63,031 nucleotides of DNA from DATJHM01 sp035493895 (lineage in GTDB: Bacteria; Chloroflexota; Ktedonobacteria; Ktedonobacterales; Ktedonobacteraceae), in the NCBI GenBank assembly GCA_035493895.1, contig DATJHM010000334.1, forward strand, positions 1 to 63,031. Direction: 5' to 3'. The stretch's first letter is position 1. The number at the start of each line of letters is the position of its first letter. The notes under the pieces were generated by a model. That model worked only from the letters and a program-made list of their open reading frames with translations, made no database searches and was not told the origin of the DNA. Positions 7,850 through 16,725 of the stretch are shown in pieces. The translations under genes were made by a program, and so were the position numbers.

Positions 7850-10243
7850 ATGCCACTGCGTCTTTTTATGAATACAACGATGCTCTTACAAATAATTGCG
7901 CTCGCTCTCTCCATTTTTAATCTGGTGGCATTTCTCTGGCTGGCCTGCACGGTCTGGTTAAGTGGTGATCGTCGCAGCCTGATTGCGCGTGTTGGCGTGG
8001 TTGGCCTGAGCCTCGCAGCGCTCTTTTTCTTTGTTCACTCCCTGCTGATCTCCGGGGCAACGGTCAGCGGTTCCGGCCTGGTTTCTGCGGATTTTCTCTG
8101 GCGCTTGATCTGGCTGCCAGCTCTGGGTGTGCCCTATATCTGGTTTGTGATTGGCCTGCATTATGCGTCCCTGATCAATATGCGCTGGCGGCGCAGGCGA
8201 CCGGCATTGCTCATTTGTAGCGCCCTTCTCGGTTGTAGCGTACTGATTTTGCTGCTGATCAATCATGCCACGTTCACCTTTGAAGGCACGTTACGCCTGT
8301 TCGCTTATAATGATGTGGGCGACGGCGATCAACTGCACTGGTTTTCGCCATTGACATTGCTCCCTATCCTGTTTTTATGTTATGTGACATTCTGCGCAAT
8401 TGGTCCCTGGTTTACGCCTGCTCGTATTGGACGGTTGTTACGATTGCTCTGGCAATTTGCGACGCAGCGGAAAAAGACGCTTTCATGGCATCAGAGACTG
8501 GTTGATACATTTTGGGATGAGCAGGAGGGGATGCCTCTACTGGAGGAGCCGGTGGTGTCCTGGAATCTGGCTCGTCCTGGCCTGCTCCTCTCGGCCCTTT
8601 TGATGGTCACACTGACGGCCAGCCTGGGGATTATGGGCATCTGGTCGATGCTTCAATGGTGGCATTTTCAGGATATGCAGGTGGATATTGCGCACCTGGC
8701 CCCGCGTATTTTAGCGTATATCCCTTCTAACCTCATGATTCTGGATATCTTCGCAACCGGTGTGGTCGCGTTCATTGTCCTGCTCATGGGCTATTCTGTG
8801 ATGCGCCATGGCATTTTGATTGAGCGCCCCCTGGCGCGCCGTGGCTTTTTTGAGCAGTGGCGGGGGATTGTGATCGTCGCAACGGCGCTCGCGATTTTTA
8901 TCGCGCTCCTGGTTGTGCTGACGCGCAGCAATCTGAGTGGCCTGTTGTTGATTACCTCTCTGGCGACGGGGACCTACGCCCTTTTTACCTGGAGCAGCTA
9001 TACCGCGCACGATCGCTATATTTCTTTGCTCAGGCCCTTTTTGAGTCGGACGAACCTGCGCCACTGGCTGAACATGGATCTCCAGAAGACGGAGAAAAGC
9101 ATGGAGGATCTCTTTTTTCATCTCTGCAATGATGTGCTGGAGGTCCAATGCGCGCGTTTGATTGTGCTGGCTGGTCCGGTACGCCGCAGCTTTAATTTTC
9201 GCTGGACCTATTTTGCCCGCCCGCTGGGTCAGGATCATCTGGAGCGCAGTGAGGCCGATCCTCTGACAGCGGGGAGCGGTCCTTTATCGCCTTCGCTGTA
9301 TCGCAAACATGGGCAGATTGCGAATGTGGGTGCCTATCGCATTCGCCTGTATACGCAGGAACGACCGATGATTTGCTGGGTATTGCCTATTTACGATGAA
9401 CTGGGTCTGGTGGCGAAGTTGTATCTTGGTCCTCGCCAGGATGGTGGTATTTTTACCGATGAAGATATGGATCTGGCGCAGGCCTGCGGTCAGCGTATTC
9501 TGGATTCGTTGCGCGATCACGAGGCCATGCTGGCCGTGGCTGGCCTGTTGCGCCGCAGGATTGTGGATGTCAAACTGCTTGGGGCTCAGCAGCGTCGTGT
9601 GTTGCACGATGAGATTTTGCCCCATATGCATCTTGCCTTGTTGCGCCTGGAGACGTTACGTCCACAGGTGCCGCGTGAAGGATCTGCCACGTCCGCGGCT
9701 CAGGCGGATCAGGCCCTGAATGAGGCGATCGAGACGATCAGTATGGCTCATCGCCGCCTTGCTGCGATGATGCGCGAGACGACGACGAGCGCGCCCCATC
9801 GCCTGGAGCGCGATGGGATGATGCAGGCTATTCATACGATGATCGAGCAAGATTTTCGGCAGGCCTTTGATGTGGTGGCGTGGGATATTTCGGAGGAGAC
9901 GGCCCGTCGCATCGATGATCTTATGCCGCCCGCTATCGCCGAACTGGTCTTCGCGGCTGTACAGGAAGCATTGCGCAATGCCGCTCGCCACGCCCGTGGG
10001 GCCGATGTGCATCGCTATCTTTCGCTCACGTTAAAAGCTCGCTGTGATCCTGATCTGGAGGTGGTAGTGGCTGATGATGGGGTTGGTATTCTCTCAGGGG
10101 GAAGCTCGACCACCGGGACTGGTGGCGGTCTACTGACGCATAGCGCGTTGCTGGCGATTGCAGGGGGCAATCTTGCAATCAAGAGCGCTCCTGGTGAGGG
10201 TGTGACGGTACACATCTCGTTGCCTGCCGAGTCGCTCCGCTAA
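7850..10243 (+). CDS. Membrane sensor histidine kinase, NarL-type, partner of the upstream regulator
   Basis: This 797-residue protein has about ten predicted membrane helices in the first ~390 residues (7TM-like sensor region plus extra helices). A GAF-like segment follows at about 400-560, then a HisKA_3-type dimerisation helix with RRVLHDEILPH, where His586 is the likely phosphate acceptor. The C-terminal ATPase has an N box (VQEALRNAARHA), DDGVGI and a glycine-rich lid. The signal is unknown. GAGAGGAGATC precedes the ATG at 7850. The gene likely belongs to one operon with the regulator at 7015. Confidence 0.85.
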   Translation: MPLRLFMNTTMLLQIIALALSIFNLVAFLWLACTVWLSGDRRSLIARVGVVGLSLAALFFFVHSLLISGATVSGSGLVSADFLWRLIWLPALGVPYIWFVIGLHYASLINMRWRRRRPALLICSALLGCSVLILLLINHATFTFEGTLRLFAYNDVGDGDQLHWFSPLTLLPILFLCYVTFCAIGPWFTPARIGRLLRLLWQFATQRKKTLSWHQRLVDTFWDEQEGMPLLEEPVVSWNLARPGLLLSALLMVTLTASLGIMGIWSMLQWWHFQDMQVDIAHLAPRILAYIPSNLMILDIFATGVVAFIVLLMGYSVMRHGILIERPLARRGFFEQWRGIVIVATALAIFIALLVVLTRSNLSGLLLITSLATGTYALFTWSSYTAHDRYISLLRPFLSRTNLRHWLNMDLQKTEKSMEDLFFHLCNDVLEVQCARLIVLAGPVRRSFNFRWTYFARPLGQDHLERSEADPLTAGSGPLSPSLYRKHGQIANVGAYRIRLYTQERPMICWVLPIYDELGLVAKLYLGPRQDGGIFTDEDMDLAQACGQRILDSLRDHEAMLAVAGLLRRRIVDVKLLGAQQRRVLHDEILPHMHLALLRLETLRPQVPREGSATSAAQADQALNEAIETISMAHRRLAAMMRETTTSAPHRLERDGMMQAIHTMIEQDFRQAFDVVAWDISEETARRIDDLMPPAIAELVFAAVQEALRNAARHARGADVHRYLSLTLKARCDPDLEVVVADDGVGILSGGSSTTGTGGGLLTHSALLAIAGGNLAIKSAPGEGVTVHISLPAESLR

Positions 10244-10454
10244 ACGATTTTCATGAGCGTGCTCACCTTCTTTTCGTGTGCTGGCTCTCTAGTGACATCC
10301 TGCCACAGCAAATATACTACTACTCATACTAATTTACTCTGCTCTGATATGCTCTTTTCTCATGGTTATGGACAAGGGAATCGCCTGTGATGCATGATAC
10401 TTGCTCCGGGGATGTCAAACGTCTTATCGAAAAGAGTAGTAGGTGAAAGGCTCG

Positions 10455-11360
10455 ATGGCTATGTTATTGATTACTGGCGCTACCGGCTATATCGGTAGCC
10501 ATCTGGTGGCTCGTCTTGTCGCTCAGGGAGAGCACCCGCGCTGTCTGGTGCGCGATAGAAAGCGTGCTGCCGCCCTTCTGCCCGTAGAAAAAGTTGAGCT
10601 GGTGCAGGGGGAAACGATTAAGCCTGAGACGTTGGAGGAGGCGGTGCGCGGTGTGGATACGATTGTCCATGCTGCTTTTATGACGGCGGATCGCAAGCAG
10701 TCTCCGGGCAATAGTTATGAAGAGACCAATGTTTTTGGCACGCTCAATCTGATGCGTGCGGCTAAAGCCGCCGGGGTAAAGCGCGTCATTGAGATCAGTG
10801 GTCTGGGGACGAAGCCAGATCGCCGTGGTACCTATATGCAGGGACGATTTCTCGCGGAGAAGATCGCGATGGAGAGCAGGCTCGACTGGACCATTATTCG
10901 TCCCTCGGTGCTTTTTGGTCCGGATGCGCCATTTATCAAAGGTTTGACCGATTTGTTGCGTACGGCCCCGGTTGTGCCTTTGATTGGTGGGGGTAAAATG
11001 CTGTTTCAGCCCATTTATGTAGAGGATGTGGTGACGGTGATTACGAAGGTGCTGGCCGAACCGGAGAAAAGCTCTCACAAGATCTATACGATTGGTGGCC
11101 CGGACTACTATTCGTTTCAGGAGATTTTTGCGCTTCTTACGGACGCCATGCATATCAAGCGGCCAGAGGTGTTTGTACCCCGCCCGCTGGTCGGCCTGGG
11201 AGCGGCAATGATGGAACTGGTATTGCCGAAGCCGCCTCTGACGAAGGCGGCAATGACCCTCTTCTCGTTTGATAATATCACCGACAAAGAGAGCGTCGAG
11301 CGTGATTTCGGCTTTACCCCGACCTCGTTTGCTCATTATATAGCAGAATATGGCGTCTGA
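10455..11360 (+). CDS. NAD(P)-binding epimerase-like protein (extended SDR, NDUFA9/NmrA type)
   Basis: The N-terminus LLITGATGYIGSHL is the Rossmann nucleotide-binding loop of extended or atypical short-chain dehydrogenases. The middle IEISGLGTKP and the later VEDVV segment (QPIYVEDVV) are typical of the NDUFA9/Complex I 39-kDa and NmrA-like groups. The canonical YxxxK catalytic pair is not evident, so it may act as a redox sensor or chaperone rather than a classical epimerase. The frame is open from a GTG at 10443, but AAAGG at 10446-10450 is placed for the ATG at 10455, which puts the Rossmann motif at the very N-terminus. No operon partner is seen. Confidence 0.75.
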   Translation: MAMLLITGATGYIGSHLVARLVAQGEHPRCLVRDRKRAAALLPVEKVELVQGETIKPETLEEAVRGVDTIVHAAFMTADRKQSPGNSYEETNVFGTLNLMRAAKAAGVKRVIEISGLGTKPDRRGTYMQGRFLAEKIAMESRLDWTIIRPSVLFGPDAPFIKGLTDLLRTAPVVPLIGGGKMLFQPIYVEDVVTVITKVLAEPEKSSHKIYTIGGPDYYSFQEIFALLTDAMHIKRPEVFVPRPLVGLGAAMMELVLPKPPLTKAAMTLFSFDNITDKESVERDFGFTPTSFAHYIAEYGV

Positions 11361-11388
11361 GACAAACGAAAAAAAGCTATGCTATAAT
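11359..11388 (+). promoter_or_regulatory. Extended -10 promoter for the nucleotide cyclase gene
   Basis: TGC precedes a perfect TATAAT at 11383-11388 (extended -10). GAGACA at 11359-11364, 18 bases upstream, is a four-of-six match to the -35 consensus. It overlaps the stop codon of the preceding gene. Transcription would begin near 11395, inside the hairpin at 11386-11440. Confidence 0.5.
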
Positions 11389-11440
11389 AGGGGCACGTTA
11401 GCACGTCTTCTTTACAAAGGGGCGTTTACGTGCCCTTATT
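11386..11440 (+). repeat. 13-bp stem-loop in the cyclase leader
   Basis: AATAGGGGCACGT (11386-11398) pairs with ACGTGCCCTTATT (11428-11440), with one G-T wobble, around a 29-base loop. It may be the terminator of the upstream epimerase-like gene or a leader structure of the cyclase mRNA. The overlap with a promoter-like -10 makes a purely terminator role less certain. Confidence 0.5.
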
Positions 11441-11536
11441 GTATGCGCCCACTCCAGATTCTGTAGACCATTTCGCTCGTGGTGACTTTGCAGCGATGGC
11501 AGCGTCGCTATGGGCGCTATCCATGGAGGGAATCCG

Positions 11537-13492
11537 TTGACTGTATCATCTGATGCTACGCGAAAGGCTAGCAATGACCTGCGCTCAATCGGTGAGGCGT
11601 TGCGCCGTGTTTCTCGTTCGTTGCATGAGCAGACCCCTCGTCTAGAGCGTGCCGTTGAGGGAACCTATGCCAATGATGTGAGCGATCCACGTGTGCAATT
11701 GCTTACGGGTGCTCTTAATGTCAGCCGTATGGCCGATGTGGAATTGAGCCGTCTCAATCAGTCGCTCCAACGCGTGGCCGGGGATCTGCAAGGCCCTTTG
11801 TCTCCAACCTCTTCCTCAGAGACTACTCAGACGGGAAGCTTTGATCGTGAGCGCGAAGAATTAGCTAATAGTATCATTGACCTGAAGCAGCAGCGCAATG
11901 AACTCACAAAACAACGCAATGAGCTGGAAATACTCTATGAAATTGCGCAGACGCTCAATTCGACGCTGGAATTTGACGTGGTGTTGCGTCTGGTGATGGA
12001 TCGCGTGATTGAATTTGTCAATGCCGAACGCGGCTTTTTGATGCTGGTCAATCCGCTCACTAATGAGCTGGAATTTAGCATTGCTCGCGACAAGCAGGCG
12101 AAAACGATGCCAGCCAGCGCTTTTGATAACGCGAAGATTAGCCAGAAAACCGTGAAAAACGTCATCAGTTCACATCAGCCCTTGCTCACTGATGACGCGC
12201 AGACTGATGATGCGCTCAAGGCGAATGAGAGCATTATGGCTTATGGTATTCGCTCTATTATGTGTGCACCGCTTCTTGTCCGGGATCATTGTATTGGTGC
12301 TGTCTATGTAGATAGTCGCATTAATGCAAATCTTTTTGGCCCCCGCCATCGCGATATGCTTCTCGCTCTCTGTAATCAAGCTGCTATTGCTATTGATAAT
12401 GCGCGTCTTTTCGCCGAGGTGAATAAAGCGATTCAGCAGGTGAAAGAGGATAAGCGTTATATGGATAATATCTTCTCTTCTATTGCTAATGGTATCATCA
12501 CGGTCGATTCCAGTGGGACCGTTACGACTTTTAATCAGGCAAGCAGTTTGATTTTGCGCATTGATCCCAGACAGGTGATCGGCAAACCCTATACCGAGGC
12601 GTTTCGCAATCTCCCTCTCCAACTGGGTCTGGCGGAGCGTTTTCGGCAGGCGCTGGAACAACCCGAGTTGCATGCGAATGGCACATTTGTCCCTAGCGCT
12701 GTCGAGTATCCGCTACCCGGGCGTGATGGGGATGTGACGCTCGGTCTCTATATGTCTTCACTACGTGATACGCAGGGCGCGCACATCGGCGCGGCTCTGG
12801 TGATTGATGATCGGACAGAATTGAAGCGTGCTCAGGTGCGGGCGAAAGAGATTCGGCGTATTTTTGAACGCTATGTGCATCCCAATGTCGTGCAGCAGTT
12901 GATTAAAGATCCTATGGCGTTGAATCTGGGTGGCGAGACGAAAGAAATCTCGGTCCTTTTCGCGGACATTCGTGGCTATACCAGCCTGAGTGAGAAGATG
13001 GCTCCGGAGAATGTGATGCATCTGATCAATGGATATCTGAAGATCATGTGTGAGGCGATCTGGGAAGAGGAGGGCACGCTCACGGCCTTTCAGGGCGATG
13101 CGTTGATGGCAATTTTCAATGCTCCTCTGCTGCAAAGGCAGCATGCTTTGCGGGCGGTGCGCGCTGCCTGGAAAATGCGTCTTGCGGTGCAGGAGTATCA
13201 GTTGAATCTAGCCCCTGAGGCTCGCGTCTCTTTCGGCATCGGGGTCAATACTGGTCTGGGCACGGTCGGGAATGTTGGCGCTCAGGAGCGCTTGCAGAAC
13301 TATACGGCGATTGGCGATGTCGTCAATGTCGCCTCGCGTATTCAGAATAATGTCTCTGATAACAATATTCTGCTGAACGAGCCGACACGTTTGCAGGTGC
13401 TGAAGTATGTGCAAACCGGACAATCATTCCAGCTCACGGTGAAGAATAAGGCGGCTCCTTTAAGCGTCTGCTACCTTCTGGGCATTTTGTAG
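11537..13492 (+). CDS. GAF-PAS class III nucleotide cyclase
   Basis: The order is: an N-terminal helical region, a coiled coil near 110-145 (QQRNELTKQRNELE), a GAF domain at ~145-300, a PAS domain at ~310-430, and a class III cyclase domain at ~470-650. Metal-binding aspartates are Asp477 (FADIRGYT) and Asp521 (QGDALM). The base-contact Thr590 (NYTAIGD) is present and the transition-state N/R residues (VNVASR) are kept. The usual base-specifying Lys is Ala517. The product (cAMP, cGMP or none) is therefore uncertain. An ATG exists at 11510, but GGAGGG at 11525-11530 sits six bases before the TTG at 11537, which is the better start. The protein is cytosolic, with no membrane helices. Confidence 0.85.
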   Translation: MTVSSDATRKASNDLRSIGEALRRVSRSLHEQTPRLERAVEGTYANDVSDPRVQLLTGALNVSRMADVELSRLNQSLQRVAGDLQGPLSPTSSSETTQTGSFDREREELANSIIDLKQQRNELTKQRNELEILYEIAQTLNSTLEFDVVLRLVMDRVIEFVNAERGFLMLVNPLTNELEFSIARDKQAKTMPASAFDNAKISQKTVKNVISSHQPLLTDDAQTDDALKANESIMAYGIRSIMCAPLLVRDHCIGAVYVDSRINANLFGPRHRDMLLALCNQAAIAIDNARLFAEVNKAIQQVKEDKRYMDNIFSSIANGIITVDSSGTVTTFNQASSLILRIDPRQVIGKPYTEAFRNLPLQLGLAERFRQALEQPELHANGTFVPSAVEYPLPGRDGDVTLGLYMSSLRDTQGAHIGAALVIDDRTELKRAQVRAKEIRRIFERYVHPNVVQQLIKDPMALNLGGETKEISVLFADIRGYTSLSEKMAPENVMHLINGYLKIMCEAIWEEEGTLTAFQGDALMAIFNAPLLQRQHALRAVRAAWKMRLAVQEYQLNLAPEARVSFGIGVNTGLGTVGNVGAQERLQNYTAIGDVVNVASRIQNNVSDNNILLNEPTRLQVLKYVQTGQSFQLTVKNKAAPLSVCYLLGIL

Positions 13493-13522
13493 GGGTGAGG
13501 CTGTATCTTCACCCACTTCGAG

Positions 13523-14389
13523 CTAAAACGTGCGCCGCAAGACAAATCCACGCTGCTGCAAGCGAATAAAGCCGAACCATTCGTAGAGGCCATGCGCATG
13601 CAGGTTTTCTTCCTGCGTGTTGAGCATGATGCGTGTGACTTTCTCTTGCGCAAAAAAGCGAACCGCTTCGGCCATCAGGCGCGTGCCGATGCCCTGACTG
13701 TTGTAGTGCGGATGCACCGCGATTCTGACCAGATAGCCAGAATCGCCCTCCAGGGCGTTGAATTGATACCCGATAACCTGCTGCTGAAGTTCGGCCACAA
13801 CGAAGTAGGGGTGGGTTGCGGCAATATCGGTAAATGCCGTGGCGTCATAGCACCAGAGGTCCTCGAAACAGAGCCGCTCCAGGTTCAGGAGCGCGCTCAT
13901 ATCTGTCGCGATCTGCACAGGCCGCAGCGTCACTTGCTGGTTCCCTGAAGCGGGTATCTTATAGTCATATTTATCGTAGGCATACAGGTAGCTGTAGGGG
14001 ACAAAGCCCCATTTTAAGAGCAGCTTCTGTAACCAGTCCCGCTCAATATCGTTGCCCGAGTAGTGCAACTGATGCACATTGCGTCGCAAAAGCTGAGTCT
14101 CAAGGACAGGGAGCAACTTGTTTAAGATGGAGATATAGTTCCCGCTTTCGGTCCAGCTGACGCCGAAGCCGCTGATCCATCCAGTCGGCGGATTCGTCAC
14201 TTGTGAGAGAAGAAAGCCCTGCAACGTTTCGCGATGAAAGAGCCCTACTGCCGGGTAACGCCTGAGCAGCAGGGGCAATTCTTCCAGCGTGAAGCGCTGA
14301 TAGACGTATTCTGAGTTGTTGAGAAGACGTTCTATCAGGGGCATGTCTTCTATGTGTAATGCTCGGGTATGTTGAGGGCTCGTTGCCAT
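13523..14389 (-). CDS. GNAT-family N-acetyltransferase
   Basis: The C-terminal ~150 residues form a GNAT domain: strand RIAVHPHYNSQGIGTRLM carries the acetyl-CoA-binding Q/GxGxx(A/L) loop, followed by MLNTQEENLHAHGLYEWFGF. The N-terminal ~130 residues may be a second, degenerate GNAT half, as in double-GNAT proteins. The frame is open back to 14482, but that would overlap the upstream gene by 56 bases. The ATG at 14389 follows a GGAGGAAGAG stretch and fits better. It lies 37 bases after the deacetylase-family gene, probably as its operon partner, so acetyl transfer and removal may be linked. The substrate is unknown. Confidence 0.8.
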   Translation of the reverse strand: MATSPQHTRALHIEDMPLIERLLNNSEYVYQRFTLEELPLLLRRYPAVGLFHRETLQGFLLSQVTNPPTGWISGFGVSWTESGNYISILNKLLPVLETQLLRRNVHQLHYSGNDIERDWLQKLLLKWGFVPYSYLYAYDKYDYKIPASGNQQVTLRPVQIATDMSALLNLERLCFEDLWCYDATAFTDIAATHPYFVVAELQQQVIGYQFNALEGDSGYLVRIAVHPHYNSQGIGTRLMAEAVRFFAQEKVTRIMLNTQEENLHAHGLYEWFGFIRLQQRGFVLRRTF

Positions 14390-14426
14390 TGATTCGGGCT
14401 CTCTTCCTCCACAAAATGGTTTGTTA

Positions 14427-15614
14427 CTAACTCTCCTGCTTTTCTGCGCCTGGACCTTTGACTTCTCGTCTGAGTCGCTCAATATCTGGCTTGGGCTTAT
14501 TGCGCATACGATACCCGGTTAAATTATGCAGACGTCGTAGTTCAGAAATCAATACGTCATTATTGATGTGAAAGTTTCTATCCATCCCCGGTCCCAGGTC
14601 ATCGACGGCTGCGTCATCACCTAGCAGATTGTTAATGGTCGTGGCTACGCATGCGCGCATCACTTCCAGATGATAGCCGCCTTCCTGGACCATGACCAGT
14701 CGTCCCTCGCAAAACCAGCTGGCCAGTTCGAGAATGATCTGGTTCAGCCGCGCAAAGCCCGCTGTTGAAAGCTGCATGCCTGGAGGTAAAAGTCCGATCC
14801 CCGGCTCTGTATCCTTCCAGTGTGCATCAAAGCCAGCCGAGACCAGGATCAGCTGTGGATTGAAACGATCTGCCAGTGGGGCCAGCACCTGACGAAAAAT
14901 GGGCTCGTAGGTCTCGAAGCCGGTTTGAGCTGGAAGGGGAATGTTGACGGTGGTTCCCATGCCCGCGCCTTCGCCAAATTCCATTGATTCGCCGGTCCCT
15001 GGATAAAATGGGGCCTGATGAATCGAAAAATACAGCACATGCGGATCGTCATAGAACATCTCCTGCGTGCCATTGCCGTGGTGCACATCGTAGTCGATGA
15101 TCAGGACGCGCTCAAGTCCATAGTGGTCAATGGCATAACGCGCCGCGACCGCGACGTTATTAAAAATGCAGAAGCCCATCCCTGACTCGGGCACGGCATG
15201 ATGACCGGGGGGGCGGACCAGACAATAGGCGTTGTTCACTTCGCCTTTCATGACGGCATCTATTGCCACCAGGGGCGCGCCCGCTGCCATTCGTGCGACT
15301 TCATACGATTTCGCAGAGACGTAGGTATCGGTTGCAAAATAGGTTCCTGGCGTGCTGCCTTTACTCTCGTCTCTGGCTGCTTCCAGACTCGCATCTTCCA
15401 CCGCCTGAATGTATTCACGGTCATGGACGGTTGCTATCTCGTCAACCGTTGCTGCGCGCGGGGCGAGCTGGATCAGGCCATCGCGTTTCCCATCCAACCA
15501 GTCCAGGGCGTCTAACACGTTCATTGCTTCAGCCAGTCGTCCAGGTCGATCAGGATGATGGGGAGGCGTGATGTGCTCCAGGAAAATGGGATCGTAAATA
15601 AGGGCCGTTGTCAT
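14427..15614 (-). CDS. Histone-deacetylase-family zinc amidohydrolase
   Basis: The full HDAC/AcuC/APAH signature set is present: RPPGHHA, DYDVHHGNGT (Asp/His zinc ligands), SAGFDAH (second Asp ligand) and QEGGY. These enzymes remove acetyl groups from proteins or acetylated polyamines. The length (about 395) suits the class II/AcuC-like bacterial group with a C-terminal extension. The open frame reaches 15644, but TGAGGAACGAACA places the ribosome binding site before the ATG at 15614. It is followed closely by the acetyltransferase gene, and sucD lies 238 bases upstream. Confidence 0.9.
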   Translation of the reverse strand: MTTALIYDPIFLEHITPPHHPDRPGRLAEAMNVLDALDWLDGKRDGLIQLAPRAATVDEIATVHDREYIQAVEDASLEAARDESKGSTPGTYFATDTYVSAKSYEVARMAAGAPLVAIDAVMKGEVNNAYCLVRPPGHHAVPESGMGFCIFNNVAVAARYAIDHYGLERVLIIDYDVHHGNGTQEMFYDDPHVLYFSIHQAPFYPGTGESMEFGEGAGMGTTVNIPLPAQTGFETYEPIFRQVLAPLADRFNPQLILVSAGFDAHWKDTEPGIGLLPPGMQLSTAGFARLNQIILELASWFCEGRLVMVQEGGYHLEVMRACVATTINNLLGDDAAVDDLGPGMDRNFHINNDVLISELRRLHNLTGYRMRNKPKPDIERLRREVKGPGAEKQES

Positions 15615-15852
15615 TGTTCGTTCCTCAAAAAAATTAGCAACCACCCCAGGCGCAGATCAACAGCGCCTCTACAGGGATGGGGGGGATTCCCGCCCAATGT
15701 ATCAGGGAATGCTCTGCCTCCCCACCATGGCAGAAACGTGTCGTCAGATCAATACCGGGCGGCACGTTTCGCTATTTCTCAAATTCACTTGTCTTGAGAA
15801 CGGGAAGAACCGCAAAGCAAAAACCACACCGTTCTTCACGCTCTACAAAATG

Positions 15853-16716
15853 TTAAAGCACTTTTTTGACCAGATCAGGAATATCGAAAATGGTATCGGC
15901 GACCGGCACATTGGCGGCCTGGAGCGCTGCCACTTTGCCCTGAGCCGTTCCCGTGTTTCCCGAGATGATCGCTCCTGCATGTCCCATACGCTTGCCCGCA
16001 GGTGCCGTGCGCCCGGAGACGAACGCCACGACGGGTTTGCTCATGGTCTTGATGAATTCGGCGGCATCCTCTTCGTCGCTGCCACCGATCTCGCCGCACA
16101 TCACCACCGCTTTGGTCTGCTCATCCTGCTCAAAAAGTTTCAGGTGGTCACTGAAGGTTGAGCCGATAATGGGGTCACCTCCGATGCCGATGCAGGAGGA
16201 TTGCCCGAGTCCTGCTTCGGTGAGCAAGGAGACGACCTCGTAGGTGAGGGTTCCCGAGCGCGAGATGAAGCCGATGGGGCCAGGCGTGAAGATCTGATAA
16301 GGGATGATGCCGATCTTGCCGTGTCCTGGTGTGCAGAGTCCGGGGCAGTTCGGCCCGATGAGGGTCGCTCCGTGCTCACGGACCATTAACATGGCTCGCG
16401 TCATATCAATCACCGGGATGCCCTCGGTGATACACACGATCAGTTTGATACCAGCTGCTGCGGCCTCCATGATCGCATCTGCCGCTCCGGCAGGGGGTAC
16501 AAAAATGCAGGAAGCATTGGCATCGGTACCCGCTTTCGCCTGGAAGACCGTGTCGAAAACGGGCACGCCCTCGATTTTCTGTCCACCTTTGCCGGGCGTG
16601 ACGCCTCCCACCAGGTTTGTGCCGGATGCGATCATGCGCGATGTGTGATATTGTCCCTCGCGCCCGGTGATACCCTGGACGATGACGCGTGTTGTGTTAT
16701 CTAATAGTATGCTCAC
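15853..16716 (-). CDS. sucD: Succinyl-CoA ligase (ADP/GDP-forming), alpha subunit
   Basis: With SucC it interconverts succinyl-CoA and succinate while making ATP or GTP in the TCA cycle. The 287-residue sequence has the CoA-binding Rossmann loop QGITGREGQYHT at the N-terminus. The phosphohistidine segment RMGHAGAII near residue 245 carries the active-site His. GPNCPG and IGIGGDP are also diagnostic. The length is normal. It starts nine bases after the sucC stop, forming a two-gene operon on the minus strand. Confidence 0.97.
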   Translation of the reverse strand: MSILLDNTTRVIVQGITGREGQYHTSRMIASGTNLVGGVTPGKGGQKIEGVPVFDTVFQAKAGTDANASCIFVPPAGAADAIMEAAAAGIKLIVCITEGIPVIDMTRAMLMVREHGATLIGPNCPGLCTPGHGKIGIIPYQIFTPGPIGFISRSGTLTYEVVSLLTEAGLGQSSCIGIGGDPIIGSTFSDHLKLFEQDEQTKAVVMCGEIGGSDEEDAAEFIKTMSKPVVAFVSGRTAPAGKRMGHAGAIISGNTGTAQGKVAALQAANVPVADTIFDIPDLVKKVL

Positions 16717-16725
16717 GCTTCTCCC

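Noticed and set aside
10464..11336. 290-codon open frame on the minus strand
   Set aside because: It lies entirely antisense to the epimerase-like gene, has no family resemblance and no ribosome binding site. It is a composition shadow.
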